Source: Streptomyces celluloflavus
Lineage (GTDB): Bacteria > Actinomycetota > Actinomycetes > Streptomycetales > Streptomycetaceae
NCBI GenBank assembly: GCA_000720995.1
Contig: JOEL01000012.1
Location: forward strand, 248,001-312,000
DNA: 64,000 nt
Direction: 5' to 3'
Part shown: one piece after another, positions 53,561 through 61,989 of the stretch
Layout: each line of letters opens with the position of its first letter
How positions within the stretch are numbered: the first letter of the stretch is position 1
Notes under the pieces: generated by a model
Seen by the model: the letters and a program-made list of their open reading frames with translations, nothing else
What the model was told of the DNA's origin: nothing
Database searches by the model: none
Position numbers and translations under genes: made by a program

Positions 53561-54550
53561 ATGTCAGACCGGACCGAGTGGTCGATCTCCGCACCACAGA
53601 AGCTGGAATTCGAAGCGCCCGTCACGGCGCTGAACGTGCGCGTGATCGGCGGCACCGTCAATGTCGTCGGCACCTCGGACGGCGGCCCGCCCCGCCTGGA
53701 GATCAGCGAGCTGACCGGCCCGCCACTGCTCGTCTCGTGCCGCGACGGCGTCCTGTCCATCGGGTACGAGGACGTCACCTGGCCCGGCATCCTGGGCCAG
53801 TTCGACCCCAAGGAATGGGGCCGCGGCCTCTTCGACCCCAAGGCGTGGCGACACGGCCTCAAGGGCTGGAACCCCACGGGGTGGCACCGCAGCGCGGTGA
53901 TCTCGGTGACCGTCCCGGCCGCCACCCGCGTCGAGGTCGGCGCGGCCACCGCGAGCGCGGTGATCTCCGGCATCTCGGGGCGTACGGAGCTGCGCGGGGT
54001 CTCCGGTGACGGCACCCTCGCGGGGCTGACCGGCCCGGTGCGGGCCGACACCGTCAGCGGCCGGATCGAGGCCCAGGCCGTCACGGGCGAGCTGCGGTTC
54101 CACTCCGTCTCGGGGGATCTGACGGTGATCGAGGGCGCGGGCGGTTCGGTGCGCGCCGACTCCGTCAGCGGCGACATGGTCCTGGATCTGGACCTGCCGC
54201 CCGCCGCCCCGGACGGGACCGCCGCCGCCCGGACGGACATCAGCCTGACGACGGTCTCCGGTGAGGTCGCCATCCGGCTGCCCGACCCGGCCGACACCCG
54301 GGTGACGGCCAACACCACGAGCGGCACGGTCTCCAACGCCTTCGACGATCTGCGGGTCAGCGGCCAGTGGGGCGCCAAGCGGATCACCGGCTCGCTCGGC
54401 GCGGGCACCGGCACACTGAAGGTCACCACCGTCTCCGGCGGGCTGGCCCTGCTCCGCCGCCCCGCCGCCGAGGAGCCGCACGGCGCCCCCGGCGGCGGAG
54501 CGGACGGCGCCGCCCCCACCGGTACCCCCACAGAGAAGAAGGTGCGCTGA
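53561..54550 (+). CDS. DUF4097-family beta-strand repeat protein
   Basis: Encodes 329 aa with GGGGAGG 6 nt before the ATG. It consists of repeating short beta strands with SGRIE, SGDLT, SGDMV, SGEVAI and SGTVS turns (~150-310), the DUF4097/DUF4098 adhesin-like pattern. There is no signal peptide or membrane segment, so it is cytosolic. It is coupled to the PadR gene 2 bp downstream. In many actinobacteria and firmicutes such proteins pair with PadR regulators and affect envelope stress responses; the role here is unknown. Confidence 0.87.
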   Translation: MSDRTEWSISAPQKLEFEAPVTALNVRVIGGTVNVVGTSDGGPPRLEISELTGPPLLVSCRDGVLSIGYEDVTWPGILGQFDPKEWGRGLFDPKAWRHGLKGWNPTGWHRSAVISVTVPAATRVEVGAATASAVISGISGRTELRGVSGDGTLAGLTGPVRADTVSGRIEAQAVTGELRFHSVSGDLTVIEGAGGSVRADSVSGDMVLDLDLPPAAPDGTAAARTDISLTTVSGEVAIRLPDPADTRVTANTTSGTVSNAFDDLRVSGQWGAKRITGSLGAGTGTLKVTTVSGGLALLRRPAAEEPHGAPGGGADGAAPTGTPTEKKVR

Positions 54551-54552
54551 GC

Positions 54553-55725
54553 ATGCCCCCCGTCTTCGCCCACGGCCGCCTCCGGCTCTATCTCCTCAAG
54601 CTGCTGGACGAAGCCCCCCGGCACGGCTACGAGATCATCCGCCTCCTGGAGGAGCGCTTCCAGGGCCTGTACGCCCCCTCGGCCGGCACGGTCTACCCGC
54701 GGCTGGCCAAGCTGGAGGCCGAGGGCCTGGTCACGCACGCCACCGAGGGCGGCCGCAAGGTCTACTCCATCACCGACGCCGGCCGGGCCGAACTCGCCGA
54801 CCGGGGCGGCGAGCTGGCCGATCTGGAGCTGGAGATCCGGGAGTCGGTGGCCGCACTGGCCTCCGACATCCGGGAGGACGTCCGCGGCTCCGCGCGGGAC
54901 CTGCGCCGCGAGATGCAGGAGGCCGCGCAGCAGGCCCGCAAGGAGTCCGCCGCGAGCGCCTTCGGGGGCGGCGCCAAGGGCGGGCGGAGCGGCGCCCCGC
55001 AGGACGGCGGCACCGGCCGCCCCTTCCCGGAAGCCTCGGACTACTTCGACGGCGCGTTCGCCGACAAGGAGTCCTGGCGGCAGGCGAAGGAGGAGTTCCG
55101 GCGCGCCAAGGAGGGGTGGAAGGAGCAGGCGCGGCGGGCGAAGGAGGAGAGCCGGCGGGCCCGGCAGGACGCCCAGCGGGCCCGTAAGCAGGCCCGGGAC
55201 GCCCAGGTGTTCGCGCGCGAGGAGGTCCAGCAGGTCATCAAGCGCGTCCAGGAGCAGGCCCAGGAGCATGTCCGCTCCGGCGACTGGGCGGGGGCGGTGC
55301 GCGAGGCGCTGTCCGAGGTGTCCCGCGAGGTCGGACGCTTCACCGGCGGGCAGACCGGCGCGGACCACGGCGGCGACCGGGACCGGACCGGCCACAGCGG
55401 CGCGGCCGCTCCCGACAGCGACGCCGCCGACGCCACGCGGGTCACGGTCGAGCGCCTGGACCTGTCCAAGGAAGCCCCCGCGGGCGAGCCGGAGCCCCCG
55501 GCCCCCGACTGGGCGGGCGAACCCGGCAGCGGCGATCCGGCCCGCGACTTCGACCGGCTGCTGGACCGCTTCCGCGACGATCTGCGGGACGCGGCGCGCG
55601 ATCACGGCGTCACGGCGGAACAGCTGCGGGAATCCCGCCGCCGGCTGTCGACGGCCGCCGCCCACATCGGCGCACTGCTGCGGGATCCGGAGCAGTACTC
55701 CACGCTCACCGATCCGGACGATTAG
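54553..55725 (+). CDS. PadR-family regulator with long charged C-terminal region
   Basis: Encodes 390 aa. The N-terminal winged helix has LLKLLDEAPRHGYEIIRLLEERFQGLYAPSAGTVYPRLAKLEAEGLV and RKVYSITDAGR, a standard PadR domain. The remaining ~280 residues are unusual for PadR (normally 110-200 aa in total): a long helix rich in Lys/Arg/Glu (ARRAKEESRRARQDAQRARKQ) and an acidic linker, ending in a helical region (DRLLDRFRDDLRDAARDHG). It probably represses its own operon; the extension may mediate oligomerisation or bind another protein. Confidence 0.9.
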   Translation: MPPVFAHGRLRLYLLKLLDEAPRHGYEIIRLLEERFQGLYAPSAGTVYPRLAKLEAEGLVTHATEGGRKVYSITDAGRAELADRGGELADLELEIRESVAALASDIREDVRGSARDLRREMQEAAQQARKESAASAFGGGAKGGRSGAPQDGGTGRPFPEASDYFDGAFADKESWRQAKEEFRRAKEGWKEQARRAKEESRRARQDAQRARKQARDAQVFAREEVQQVIKRVQEQAQEHVRSGDWAGAVREALSEVSREVGRFTGGQTGADHGGDRDRTGHSGAAAPDSDAADATRVTVERLDLSKEAPAGEPEPPAPDWAGEPGSGDPARDFDRLLDRFRDDLRDAARDHGVTAEQLRESRRRLSTAAAHIGALLRDPEQYSTLTDPDD

Positions 55726-56099
55726 CCGGTCGCGGCGCACGGGGACGGGCGGGACGACGGGGGACACGGGGGCGACGGGGCACGGGCGGGGCGGAGTTCA
55801 CCAGGACTCCGCCCCGCCCGTACGCGTCCCTTCCGCCCCCTCGGTCCCGTCCGCCGCTACCGGCCCCGCGGTCGACCCCCGTCCCGCCCAACTGTCCGAC
55901 AGTTACGTAGAGTTGCCTGCGGCGGCCTGGGTTCACCGCACGTAATCGGGGAAGTCAATCTTTCGCACGGCTTTTCGTCCGGCACCGGGACGTGGGGGCC
56001 TCAGCCGCCGACTCCGCGGACCGCCGGCCGTGCCCTGGCCCCCGGACCACGGTCAACTCCCCCTGCCTGTAAGCATCGTGAAGGCCATGAGGTAAAGCG
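55726..56099. other. Intergenic region after the PadR gene
   Basis: 374 bp holding the terminator at 55783-55820. The rest is a GC-rich spacer with the ribosome-binding site GAGGTA of the next gene. Nothing else supported. Confidence 0.5.
55783..55820 (+). terminator. Terminator of the DUF4097-PadR operon
   Basis: Perfect 15-bp arms CGGGCGGGGCGGAGT / ACTCCGCCCCGCCCG with an 8-nt loop, 57 nt after the PadR stop. Confidence 0.8.
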
Positions 56100-56981
56100 A
56101 TGTTGGAATACCTTTCGGTCGCCCGCCGGATGTGGCACCAGTTCGAGCCACTGCACGCCACGCTCTACTTCGCCCCCGAGGCCCGTCAGGTCGCCGCGGA
56201 CCTCGGGTACGACGTCGCCTCCCGCTGGCCCAGCTACTTCGCCTGGCGGACCGCCCCGCTGGGCGCGGCCGGGCCCGAGCTGGTGGCCGCGACGTACTAC
56301 AGCTTCAGCCCCCGGATGATCGCCCGCTACGTCCCGCAGATCTGGGCCACGGCGGACCCGGCCAAGGTGCTGGACGGACGGCTGCGGGCCATGGACCGCG
56401 CGCTGGTCCCCCTCATCGGCGGCCGGCTGAGCGCCACGCAGCTCGCCGAGGCGGCCCGGCTGGCCCGCCAGGCCGCCGAGAACACCGGCCTCGCGGCCCG
56501 TCCGCTGGCCGCCGCCAACCGCGATCTGCCCTGGCCCGACGCCCCGCATCTGGCGCTCTGGCAGGCCGCGACCATACTGCGCGAGCACCGCGGCGACGGC
56601 CATCTGGCGGCGCTGCTGACCAGCGGACTCGATCCGTGCGAGGCGCTGGTGTCGGTCGCCGTGGTCGGCGCCGCACCGGCCGCCGGCTTCGTCGGCCGCG
56701 GCTGGAGCGCCCAGGAGTGGCACGACGCCCGGTACCGCCTCGCCGCCCGCGGCTGGATCGCCCCGGACGGCACCGCGACCCAACTCGCCCACCGGGAGCG
56801 GGCGGCCATCGAGCGGATGACGGACCGGCTGGCCGCCGGCCCCTGGCGGGCCCTGGGCCGCTGCCGCGCCGAACGGCTGGCCCAGCTGCTCGGCCCCGTA
56901 CTCGACGCGATCTTCGAGGCCGGTTACGCACCCCGGCGCGGCGCCCCGGGAACCGTCGCGGTGAAGGCCGGCCACCCGTAA
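56100..56981 (+). CDS. SCO6745-family protein
   Basis: Encodes 293 aa with GAGGTA 7 nt before the ATG. The sequence RRMWHQFEPLHATLYFAPEA, GLDPCEALVSVAVVGAAPAAGFVGRGWSAQEW and LDAIFEAGY fits the conserved actinobacterial SCO6745 family. It is helical with no membrane segment and resembles helix-bundle/DinB-like or winged-helix proteins only superficially. Function unknown; it stands alone between two terminated units. Confidence 0.82.
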   Translation: MLEYLSVARRMWHQFEPLHATLYFAPEARQVAADLGYDVASRWPSYFAWRTAPLGAAGPELVAATYYSFSPRMIARYVPQIWATADPAKVLDGRLRAMDRALVPLIGGRLSATQLAEAARLARQAAENTGLAARPLAAANRDLPWPDAPHLALWQAATILREHRGDGHLAALLTSGLDPCEALVSVAVVGAAPAAGFVGRGWSAQEWHDARYRLAARGWIAPDGTATQLAHRERAAIERMTDRLAAGPWRALGRCRAERLAQLLGPVLDAIFEAGYAPRRGAPGTVAVKAGHP

Positions 56982-57014
56982 CCGGCCACCCCCGCTCCCC
57001 GACCCCCGCCCCGC

Positions 57015-57572
57015 TCAGCCGCCCGCGGCCGCGCGTGCCAGCACCCGCAGCACGGCGTCGTGCGTCACGCCGTGGTCGGCGAGCACGGCCGCGGCCGGTC
57101 CCGTCCCGGCCGTCAGGGCGATCAGCAGATGTTCGTCACCGATGTGCCGGTCGCCGCGGCCGAGCGCGATCCGCAGGGACCGCTCCAGTACGGATTTCGC
57201 CTCCGCGGTGAACGCACCGCGCACCCGCTTCCGGCGCCCGGCCGGCTCCGCGGCCGCCAGCGCGCCGACGCCGTGCTCCCGTTCCACCCGCGCGACGATC
57301 TCCTCGACGTCGATCCCGAGCCCGGCCAGCGCCGCCGCGTCCGCGGACGAGACGCCCCCGCGGCGGCGCACCGCCGCCAGGGCGTCCACCACGGACTGCC
57401 GGCGCTCGTGGACGCCGAGCGCGCCGAGCGCCGCGGCGGCGGGCGAGTCCGTACGGTCCAACAGCGCGAGCAGCAGCTCCGGTTCGCCGGCCGCGGTGGC
57501 GCCCGTGCGGTCCGCGTGTGCGACGGCGCCGCGCACCACCGCGCGCGCGTCCTGCGTGAACTTCTCGAACAT
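57015..57572 (-). CDS. Clp N-terminal-domain protein (stand-alone)
   Basis: Encodes 185 aa from the ATG at 57572 with GGGAGG 5 nt upstream. Two Clp-N repeats are seen: FEKFTQDARAVVRGAVAHADRTG...EPELLLALLD and FTAEAKSVLERSLRIALGRGDRHIGDEHLLIALTAG. No AAA+ module follows, so it can bind Clp-type substrates or adaptors but not unfold them. The start overlaps the stop of the small HTH gene (TGATG). Likely an adaptor or competitor of ClpC; inferred. Confidence 0.88.
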   Translation of the reverse strand: MFEKFTQDARAVVRGAVAHADRTGATAAGEPELLLALLDRTDSPAAAALGALGVHERRQSVVDALAAVRRRGGVSSADAAALAGLGIDVEEIVARVEREHGVGALAAAEPAGRRKRVRGAFTAEAKSVLERSLRIALGRGDRHIGDEHLLIALTAGTGPAAAVLADHGVTHDAVLRVLARAAAGG

Positions 57573-57781
57573 CAGCGCCTCCCGTGCTTCTTGTGGACCG
57601 CCTGCCGGCTGACTCCCAGCTCGGCGGCGATCTCCTGCCACGACCAGCCCTTCGCCCGCGCGCTGCGCACCTGCACGGCTTCGAGCTGCTCCAGCAGCCG
57701 GCGGAGCGCGGCCACGGCGCGGAGCCCGGTCCGGGGGTCCCGATCGCCCGCCCGCGCGGCGAGATCCGTTGCTTCGGTCAT
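57572..57781 (-). CDS. Small HTH protein, probably leaderless
   Basis: Encodes 69 aa from the ATG at 57781, MTEATDLAARAGDRDP. The C-terminal part is a helix-turn-helix, RSARAKGWSWQEIAAELGVSRQAVHKKH, of sigma-region-4/resolvase type. There is no ribosome-binding site: the -10 box lies only 7 nt before the ATG, so the mRNA should start at the A of ATG. It forms an operon with the Clp-N gene, overlapping by 1 bp, and probably represses its own promoter through the two palindromes upstream. Confidence 0.86.
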   Translation of the reverse strand: MTEATDLAARAGDRDPRTGLRAVAALRRLLEQLEAVQVRSARAKGWSWQEIAAELGVSRQAVHKKHGRR

Positions 57782-57784
57782 ACG

Positions 57785-57830
57785 TGTCAATCTAGGTTGA
57801 CAGACGCCATGCGTCAACCCTCGTTGACGC
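57785..57830 (-). promoter_or_regulatory. Leaderless promoter with two palindromic operators
   Basis: On the minus strand TTGACG (57817-57812), a 17-bp spacer and TAGATT (57794-57789) are followed by 7 nt and the ATG of the HTH gene. Two palindromes of the form GTCAA-N6-TTGAC, TGTCAA-N6-TTGACA (57785-57802) and GCGTCAA-N6-TTGACGC (57811-57830), cover the -10 and -35. Their centres are 27 bp apart, so they lie at an angle on the helix. Confidence 0.75.
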
Positions 57831-57925
57831 CAGAACTGCCGCACACCCCGCCCTCCTTGACCTCAACCGCACTTGAGGGAGAAGGCTTCCGGACACCGGA
57901 GACCCACCGCGGAACGGAGCCCGAG

Positions 57926-58741
57926 ATGCCCTTGACCACCGACTTCCCCGACATACGGCGCGCCGACGCCGGCACCGCCCTCGTCAGCACGTGGCTGGTG
58001 CCCACCGCCGGTCTCCAGCGTCCGGCCGCCGACGCCGTCCACACCGAGTGGGAGCACCAGGAGCGCCCGGACGCGATGCTCTCGCTCACCACCTTCCTGA
58101 GCACCGACGGCGGCCACCTGCTCCACTACGCGCAGTGGACGAACGACGACGACCACCGGGAGTGGGCACGCACCCGGCGGGAGGCGGCCGTCGGCCGGAT
58201 CGACGAGGCGGTGCCCGGCATCCGGCGCCCCGGGCTGGTGCGCTACCGGCGGTACCGCAGCTACGTACCCGAGCGGCCGGCCGGCCGCCGGCCGGCCCTC
58301 CTCGTCGTACCGGCGTTCGCCACGACCGGCCCGGCCGCCCAGCACACCCTCGCCGACGCCGTGCTCGGCGTCCTGGCCCGGGAACAGGTGCCGGGGCTGC
58401 TCGGCGCCCACTTCCACCTGAGCCAGGACGGTACGAAGGTGCTCAACTACGCCGAGTGGGAGGACCTCTCGGCGTGGCGGGAATTCGCCGACCGCGGGGT
58501 GTCGGCGGAGCTGGCCGCGGCGATCCGCGCCATGGACGGCGTCAGGCCCGTCCCCCCGGAGTTCCCGGCGCCCCCGGAGCCCGGAGTGTCCCCTCTGCGC
58601 GCCGTGGCTCGTTACCACCTGTACCGAAGCCTGATCAACGTGCCCGTCCCGGCCGGCACCGCATCCCCGGCCGCCGGCCGCGCCGCCACTCCCCCGCGAG
58701 GAGACCGAGATGACCTACCCCGACCCCCGCTACCTGGGTGA
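57926..58741 (+). CDS. Tandem antibiotic-biosynthesis-monooxygenase (ABM)-fold protein
   Basis: Encodes 271 aa from the ATG at 57926. Two ABM-type ferredoxin-like halves can be aligned: HTEWEHQERPDAMLSLTTFLSTDGGHLLHYAQWTNDDDHREW (first) and GVLAREQVPGLLGAHFHLSQDGTKVLNYAEWEDLSAWREF (second). Each has the same H/Y...Y.EW pattern. A Pro/Ala-rich tail follows. Single-domain ABM proteins oxidise aromatic polyketides or act on haem; here the function is open. The last 32 bp overlap the next gene. It is divergent from the HTH/Clp-N pair. Confidence 0.82.
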   Translation: MPLTTDFPDIRRADAGTALVSTWLVPTAGLQRPAADAVHTEWEHQERPDAMLSLTTFLSTDGGHLLHYAQWTNDDDHREWARTRREAAVGRIDEAVPGIRRPGLVRYRRYRSYVPERPAGRRPALLVVPAFATTGPAAQHTLADAVLGVLAREQVPGLLGAHFHLSQDGTKVLNYAEWEDLSAWREFADRGVSAELAAAIRAMDGVRPVPPEFPAPPEPGVSPLRAVARYHLYRSLINVPVPAGTASPAAGRAATPPRGDRDDLPRPPLPG

Positions 58742-59204
58742 CCACGGTGAGATCAGCGCCGTCCACCGCCCGGCGGACACCGCACCCGACATCGTCAGCG
58801 GCACCCAGCGCACCCACTACCTGGCGACGCACGCCGCCACCGGGGGCGAATTCGGCCTCTACCGGCTGGACATGAGCCCCCGGGCGCCCGGCGCGGCCAC
58901 CCACTTCCACCGGACCATCTCGGAGTCCTTCTTCGTCCTGTCCGGGGCGGTGCGGCTCTACAACGGCGAGCGCTGGACCACCTGCCGCGCGGGCGACTTC
59001 CTGTACGTACCGGTGGGCGGGCTGCACGCGTTCCGGAACGCATCCGACGACCCGGCGTCGATGCTGCTGCTCTTCGCACCGGGCGCGCCGCGCGAGGAGT
59101 ACTTCGAGCGGGTCGCGGAGATGTCCCTGCGCGGCGGCCGGGACCTCGACGAGTTCCGGCTCCGGCACGACAGTTATTTCGCGGACGGGGCGCCGGAGAG
59201 CTGA
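58710..59204 (+). CDS. Cupin-domain protein
   Basis: Encodes 164 aa with GAGGAG upstream, starting inside the 3' end of the ABM gene, so the two are probably one operon. The cupin motif THFHRTISESFFVLSGAVRLYNG (metal ligands in HFH and the Glu) is followed by the second motif RAGDFLYVPVGGLHAFRN. It is a small single-domain cupin, a metal-dependent enzyme or binding protein of unknown substrate. Its 3' end overlaps the convergent TetR gene by 31 bp. Confidence 0.88.
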   Translation: MTYPDPRYLGDHGEISAVHRPADTAPDIVSGTQRTHYLATHAATGGEFGLYRLDMSPRAPGAATHFHRTISESFFVLSGAVRLYNGERWTTCRAGDFLYVPVGGLHAFRNASDDPASMLLLFAPGAPREEYFERVAEMSLRGGRDLDEFRLRHDSYFADGAPES

Positions 59205-60022
59205 TCCCGGCCGAGTGCGGCCCGGCCGCGGCCCCGCGCTCCGGCCGGGCCGAGGATGCGGTCGAGGTGGTAGTCGAGGGTGCGCGACACCTCGGCCATC
59301 GTGCGGCGGCCGTGCAGTACGTCCAGGCCCAGCCCCGTGACGCCGGACACCAGCAGGTCCGCCTCGTGCCGGGGGTCGGTGTCCGGGGCCGCCCGCCCGG
59401 CCCGCCCCGCCGCCCCCGCCTGCCGGATCAAGGTGGCCACCAGTTCCTCCAGCGGATGGCTGCCGTGCAGGAGGACCGCGGCCAGCTCGGGGTCGGTCAG
59501 ACTGCGGACGTAGTAGGCGAGGAACACCCGCAGCGCGGTGCGCCGTTGCTCGTCCACCGGCAGGAACGTCATCAGGACGCCGCGCAGCACCGCGCGCGGA
59601 TCGCGGGGCTCGGGCAGCCGCGCCAGCCGGTCGCGGGCGCGCCGTTCGTTCTCCTCGTGCAGCAGCCGGAGCGATTCGACCAGCAGCCGCCGTTTGCTGC
59701 CGAAGGCGTACTGGACCACCCGGAGCGAGACCCCGGCCTCGGCGGCGACCTCGCGCATGCTCGCCGACTCCAGACCGCGCCCGGCCGCGATCCGCCACAC
59801 CGCCTCGGCGATCTCCCGCCGCCGCCGGGCCGCCGCGCTCGCGGCGGGCACCTCGGCGGGCGCGGCGGCGAGCCGCGGGGTCGCCGCACGCTCCCGCTTC
59901 CGCCGTCGGTACGCCTTCGCCTGACAGCTCCGGGAGCAGTACGCGGGCGGCCGCCCGCGCTCCGCCGCCGGCAGTCGCGATCCGCACACCAGGCATCCGT
60001 CCGTTCCCTTTTCCGCACGCAC
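59174..60022 (-). CDS. TetR-family regulator with N-terminal Cys4 zinc-binding-like motif
   Basis: Encodes 282 aa. The first ~45 residues have CLVCGSRLPAAERGRPPAYC and SCQAKAYRRRKRER, a CxxC...CxxxC treble-clef-like motif found at the N-terminus of various actinobacterial proteins. A standard TetR HTH follows (~65-115: ASMREVAAEAGVSLRVVQYAFGSKRRLL). The C-terminal half is a ligand-binding helical domain. It is convergent with the cupin gene and may regulate the ABM/cupin operon. The Cys motif could bind zinc and add redox or DNA contacts; unproven. Confidence 0.88.
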   Translation of the reverse strand: MRAEKGTDGCLVCGSRLPAAERGRPPAYCSRSCQAKAYRRRKRERAATPRLAAAPAEVPAASAAARRRREIAEAVWRIAAGRGLESASMREVAAEAGVSLRVVQYAFGSKRRLLVESLRLLHEENERRARDRLARLPEPRDPRAVLRGVLMTFLPVDEQRRTALRVFLAYYVRSLTDPELAAVLLHGSHPLEELVATLIRQAGAAGRAGRAAPDTDPRHEADLLVSGVTGLGLDVLHGRRTMAEVSRTLDYHLDRILGPAGARGRGRAALGRDQLSGAPSAK

Positions 60023-60165
60023 GCGGCCAGCGTACCGCGCTGCGGAGCGTGACGAATATCGGAGAATATCCCTGCTCAGAGGCGGTCTGGAGCTGTGGAT
60101 AAGGGCCCTGGTGAAGTGTGCCGGAACACCGGACCCCGACCATTAATGGATACAGTCGTACCCCT

Positions 60166-60813
60166 TCACACCGACAGCGTGACCACGGCCGCGACCCCGT
60201 CCGTCCCCAGCTCGGCCGCCGCCGCCCGCGCCCCCGCCAGCCACACCGCGTCGAACCGCTCCAGCGTCACCACCGGCTCCCCCGGCGCACTCAGCCGCGT
60301 ACGGCCCTCCAGCGCCATCACGAGCACGCCGTGCCCTGCGGACCGGCCACTATCCGTCCCGGACCCGGTCCCGGACTCGCTCCCGGGCCCCGCCGCCACC
60401 CGCCGGCTCCCGCGCACCATCTCCACCGTCGCCCGCGCCCGCCCCTCCCGGAGCATCACATTCAGGTTGACGACCGGACCGTGGAGCAGCCGGCCGGCGG
60501 TGGCCGCGCCGCCGGGGAAGGCGCACGGCCGGTAGCGGTCCGCGCGCAGCCGGGAGGCGCCCGCCACCGTCAGTTCCGTACCGGCGCCGGCCACCACGGT
60601 GAGGATGCGCCGGACGCCGGGCAGCGGCGAGTACGGTCCGTCCGCCGTCACCTCGGCAAGGCTCACCCGCCAGTCGAAGGCGTCCCAGCCGGCGCCCGGC
60701 GGGTGGACCGCCACCTCCCGGGTCACCCCACCGCCGTTGCGCCAGGCCACGGCGGTGCGCCCGGCCGCCCGCAGGATGCGCGACGGGCCCAACTCGTCCC
60801 CGGCTCCGCTCAC
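60166..60813 (-). CDS. HutD/Ves-family cupin-like protein
   Basis: Encodes 215 aa from a GTG at 60813. The family pattern is clear: WRNGGGVTREVAVHP, FDWRVSLAEVTADGPYSPLPGVRRILTVV, and GPVVNLNVMLR followed by RFDAVWLAG. A Gly/Ser/Thr-rich insert (~GPGSESGTGSGTDSG) is present. HutD accompanies histidine-degradation genes in other bacteria, but no hut genes are adjacent here. It is upstream of the quinone oxidoreductase stop on the same strand, 26 bp apart. Confidence 0.85.
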   Translation of the reverse strand: MSGAGDELGPSRILRAAGRTAVAWRNGGGVTREVAVHPPGAGWDAFDWRVSLAEVTADGPYSPLPGVRRILTVVAGAGTELTVAGASRLRADRYRPCAFPGGAATAGRLLHGPVVNLNVMLREGRARATVEMVRGSRRVAAGPGSESGTGSGTDSGRSAGHGVLVMALEGRTRLSAPGEPVVTLERFDAVWLAGARAAAAELGTDGVAAVVTLSV

Positions 60814-60839
60814 TTGCCGCCCCCGTCCTCACACATCCC

Positions 60840-61802
60840 TCAGACCGTGAGGACGACCTTGCCGAACAGATCGCCCTCCGCCATCTTCGCGAAGCCCTCG
60901 CGCGCCCGGTCCAGCGGCAGCGTCGAGTCGATCACCGGCCGGACGCCCTTGGCGGCGCAGAAGCTGAGCAGCGACGCCAGCTCCTCCTTGCTGCCCATCG
61001 TCGAGCCGACGATCCGCAGCTCCAGGAAGAAGATCCGGTTGAGCTCGGTGCGCTCGGGGTGGAAGCCGCTGGTGGCGCCGGAGATGACGAGGGTGCCGCC
61101 GGGGCGCAGCGACCGGACGGAGTGCGACCAGGTGGCGGCGCCGACCGTTTCGAGCACCGCGTCCACCCGGTGCGGCAGCCGCTCCCCGGTGCCGAACGCC
61201 GCCTCGGCGCCCAGCTCTTCGGCCCGGCGGCGCTTGGACTCGTCCCGGCTGGTGGCGAAGACCCGCAGCCCGGCGGCGGCGCCCAGCACGATGGCGGCGG
61301 TGGCCACCCCGCCGCCCGCGCCCTGCACCAGGACGCTCTCCCCGGGCCGTACGCCCGCGTTGGTGAAGAGCATCCGGTACGCGGTCAGCCAGGCCGTGGG
61401 CAGGCAGGCGGCCTCCTCGAAGGTCAGCTCCTTGGGTTTGGGCAGGACGTTCCAGGAGGGCACGGTGACCTGTTCGGCGAAGCTGCCCTGGTAGCGCTCG
61501 GTGAGGATGGAGGGCTTCTCACCGGGGCCGACGCCGTGACCGGTCTGCCCGATGACGGAGTGCAGGACGACGTCGTTGCCGTCCGCGTCGGTCCCGGCGG
61601 CGTCGCAGCCGAGGATCATCGGCAGCGATTCCTCCGCGAGCCCCACCCCGCGCAGCGACCACAGGTCGTGGTGGTTGAGTGAGGCGGCCTTGACGTTGAC
61701 GGTCGTCCAGCCGGGGCGTACCTCGGGAGCCGGCCGCTCCCCCAGTTCGAGCCCGTTGAGCGGCTGGTCACGGTCGATGCGGGCGGCGTAGGCAGCAAAC
61801 AT
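60840..61802 (-). CDS. Zinc-binding-dehydrogenase/quinone-oxidoreductase family protein (MDR)
   Basis: Encodes 320 aa from the ATG at 61802. The GroES-like N-terminal domain has VNVKAASLNHHDLWSLRG and ILGCDAAGTD, and the nucleotide-binding domain has VLVQGAGGGVATAAIVLGAAAG and FATSRDESK. The structural zinc cysteines of alcohol dehydrogenases are absent, as in quinone oxidoreductases. It reduces quinone or enone substrates with NADPH. It may be cotranscribed with the HutD-like gene. Confidence 0.9.
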   Translation of the reverse strand: MFAAYAARIDRDQPLNGLELGERPAPEVRPGWTTVNVKAASLNHHDLWSLRGVGLAEESLPMILGCDAAGTDADGNDVVLHSVIGQTGHGVGPGEKPSILTERYQGSFAEQVTVPSWNVLPKPKELTFEEAACLPTAWLTAYRMLFTNAGVRPGESVLVQGAGGGVATAAIVLGAAAGLRVFATSRDESKRRRAEELGAEAAFGTGERLPHRVDAVLETVGAATWSHSVRSLRPGGTLVISGATSGFHPERTELNRIFFLELRIVGSTMGSKEELASLLSFCAAKGVRPVIDSTLPLDRAREGFAKMAEGDLFGKVVLTV

Positions 61803-61929
61803 GAGCCCAACGTAGGCCGCGGGTGCGCGCGACGGTAGCGCGCGGGCGTGTGACACGCACCGCGCCCCCGCGCCCACCGGTGGAACCGGCGCGTCCCGGC
61901 GCCCGGCGGGACCGGTGCCGGGCAGCGGA

Positions 61930-61974
61930 AAGGGCCCCGCCCGGGGTGTTCAACGCTCCCCGGGCGGGGCCCTT
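61930..61974 (-). terminator. Terminator after malic enzyme gene
   Basis: Perfect 17-bp arms AAGGGCCCCGCCCGGGG / CCCCGGGCGGGGCCCTT with an 11-nt loop lie 16 nt beyond the malic enzyme stop. Confidence 0.85.
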
Positions 61975-61989
61975 CCGGTCAGCCGGCGG

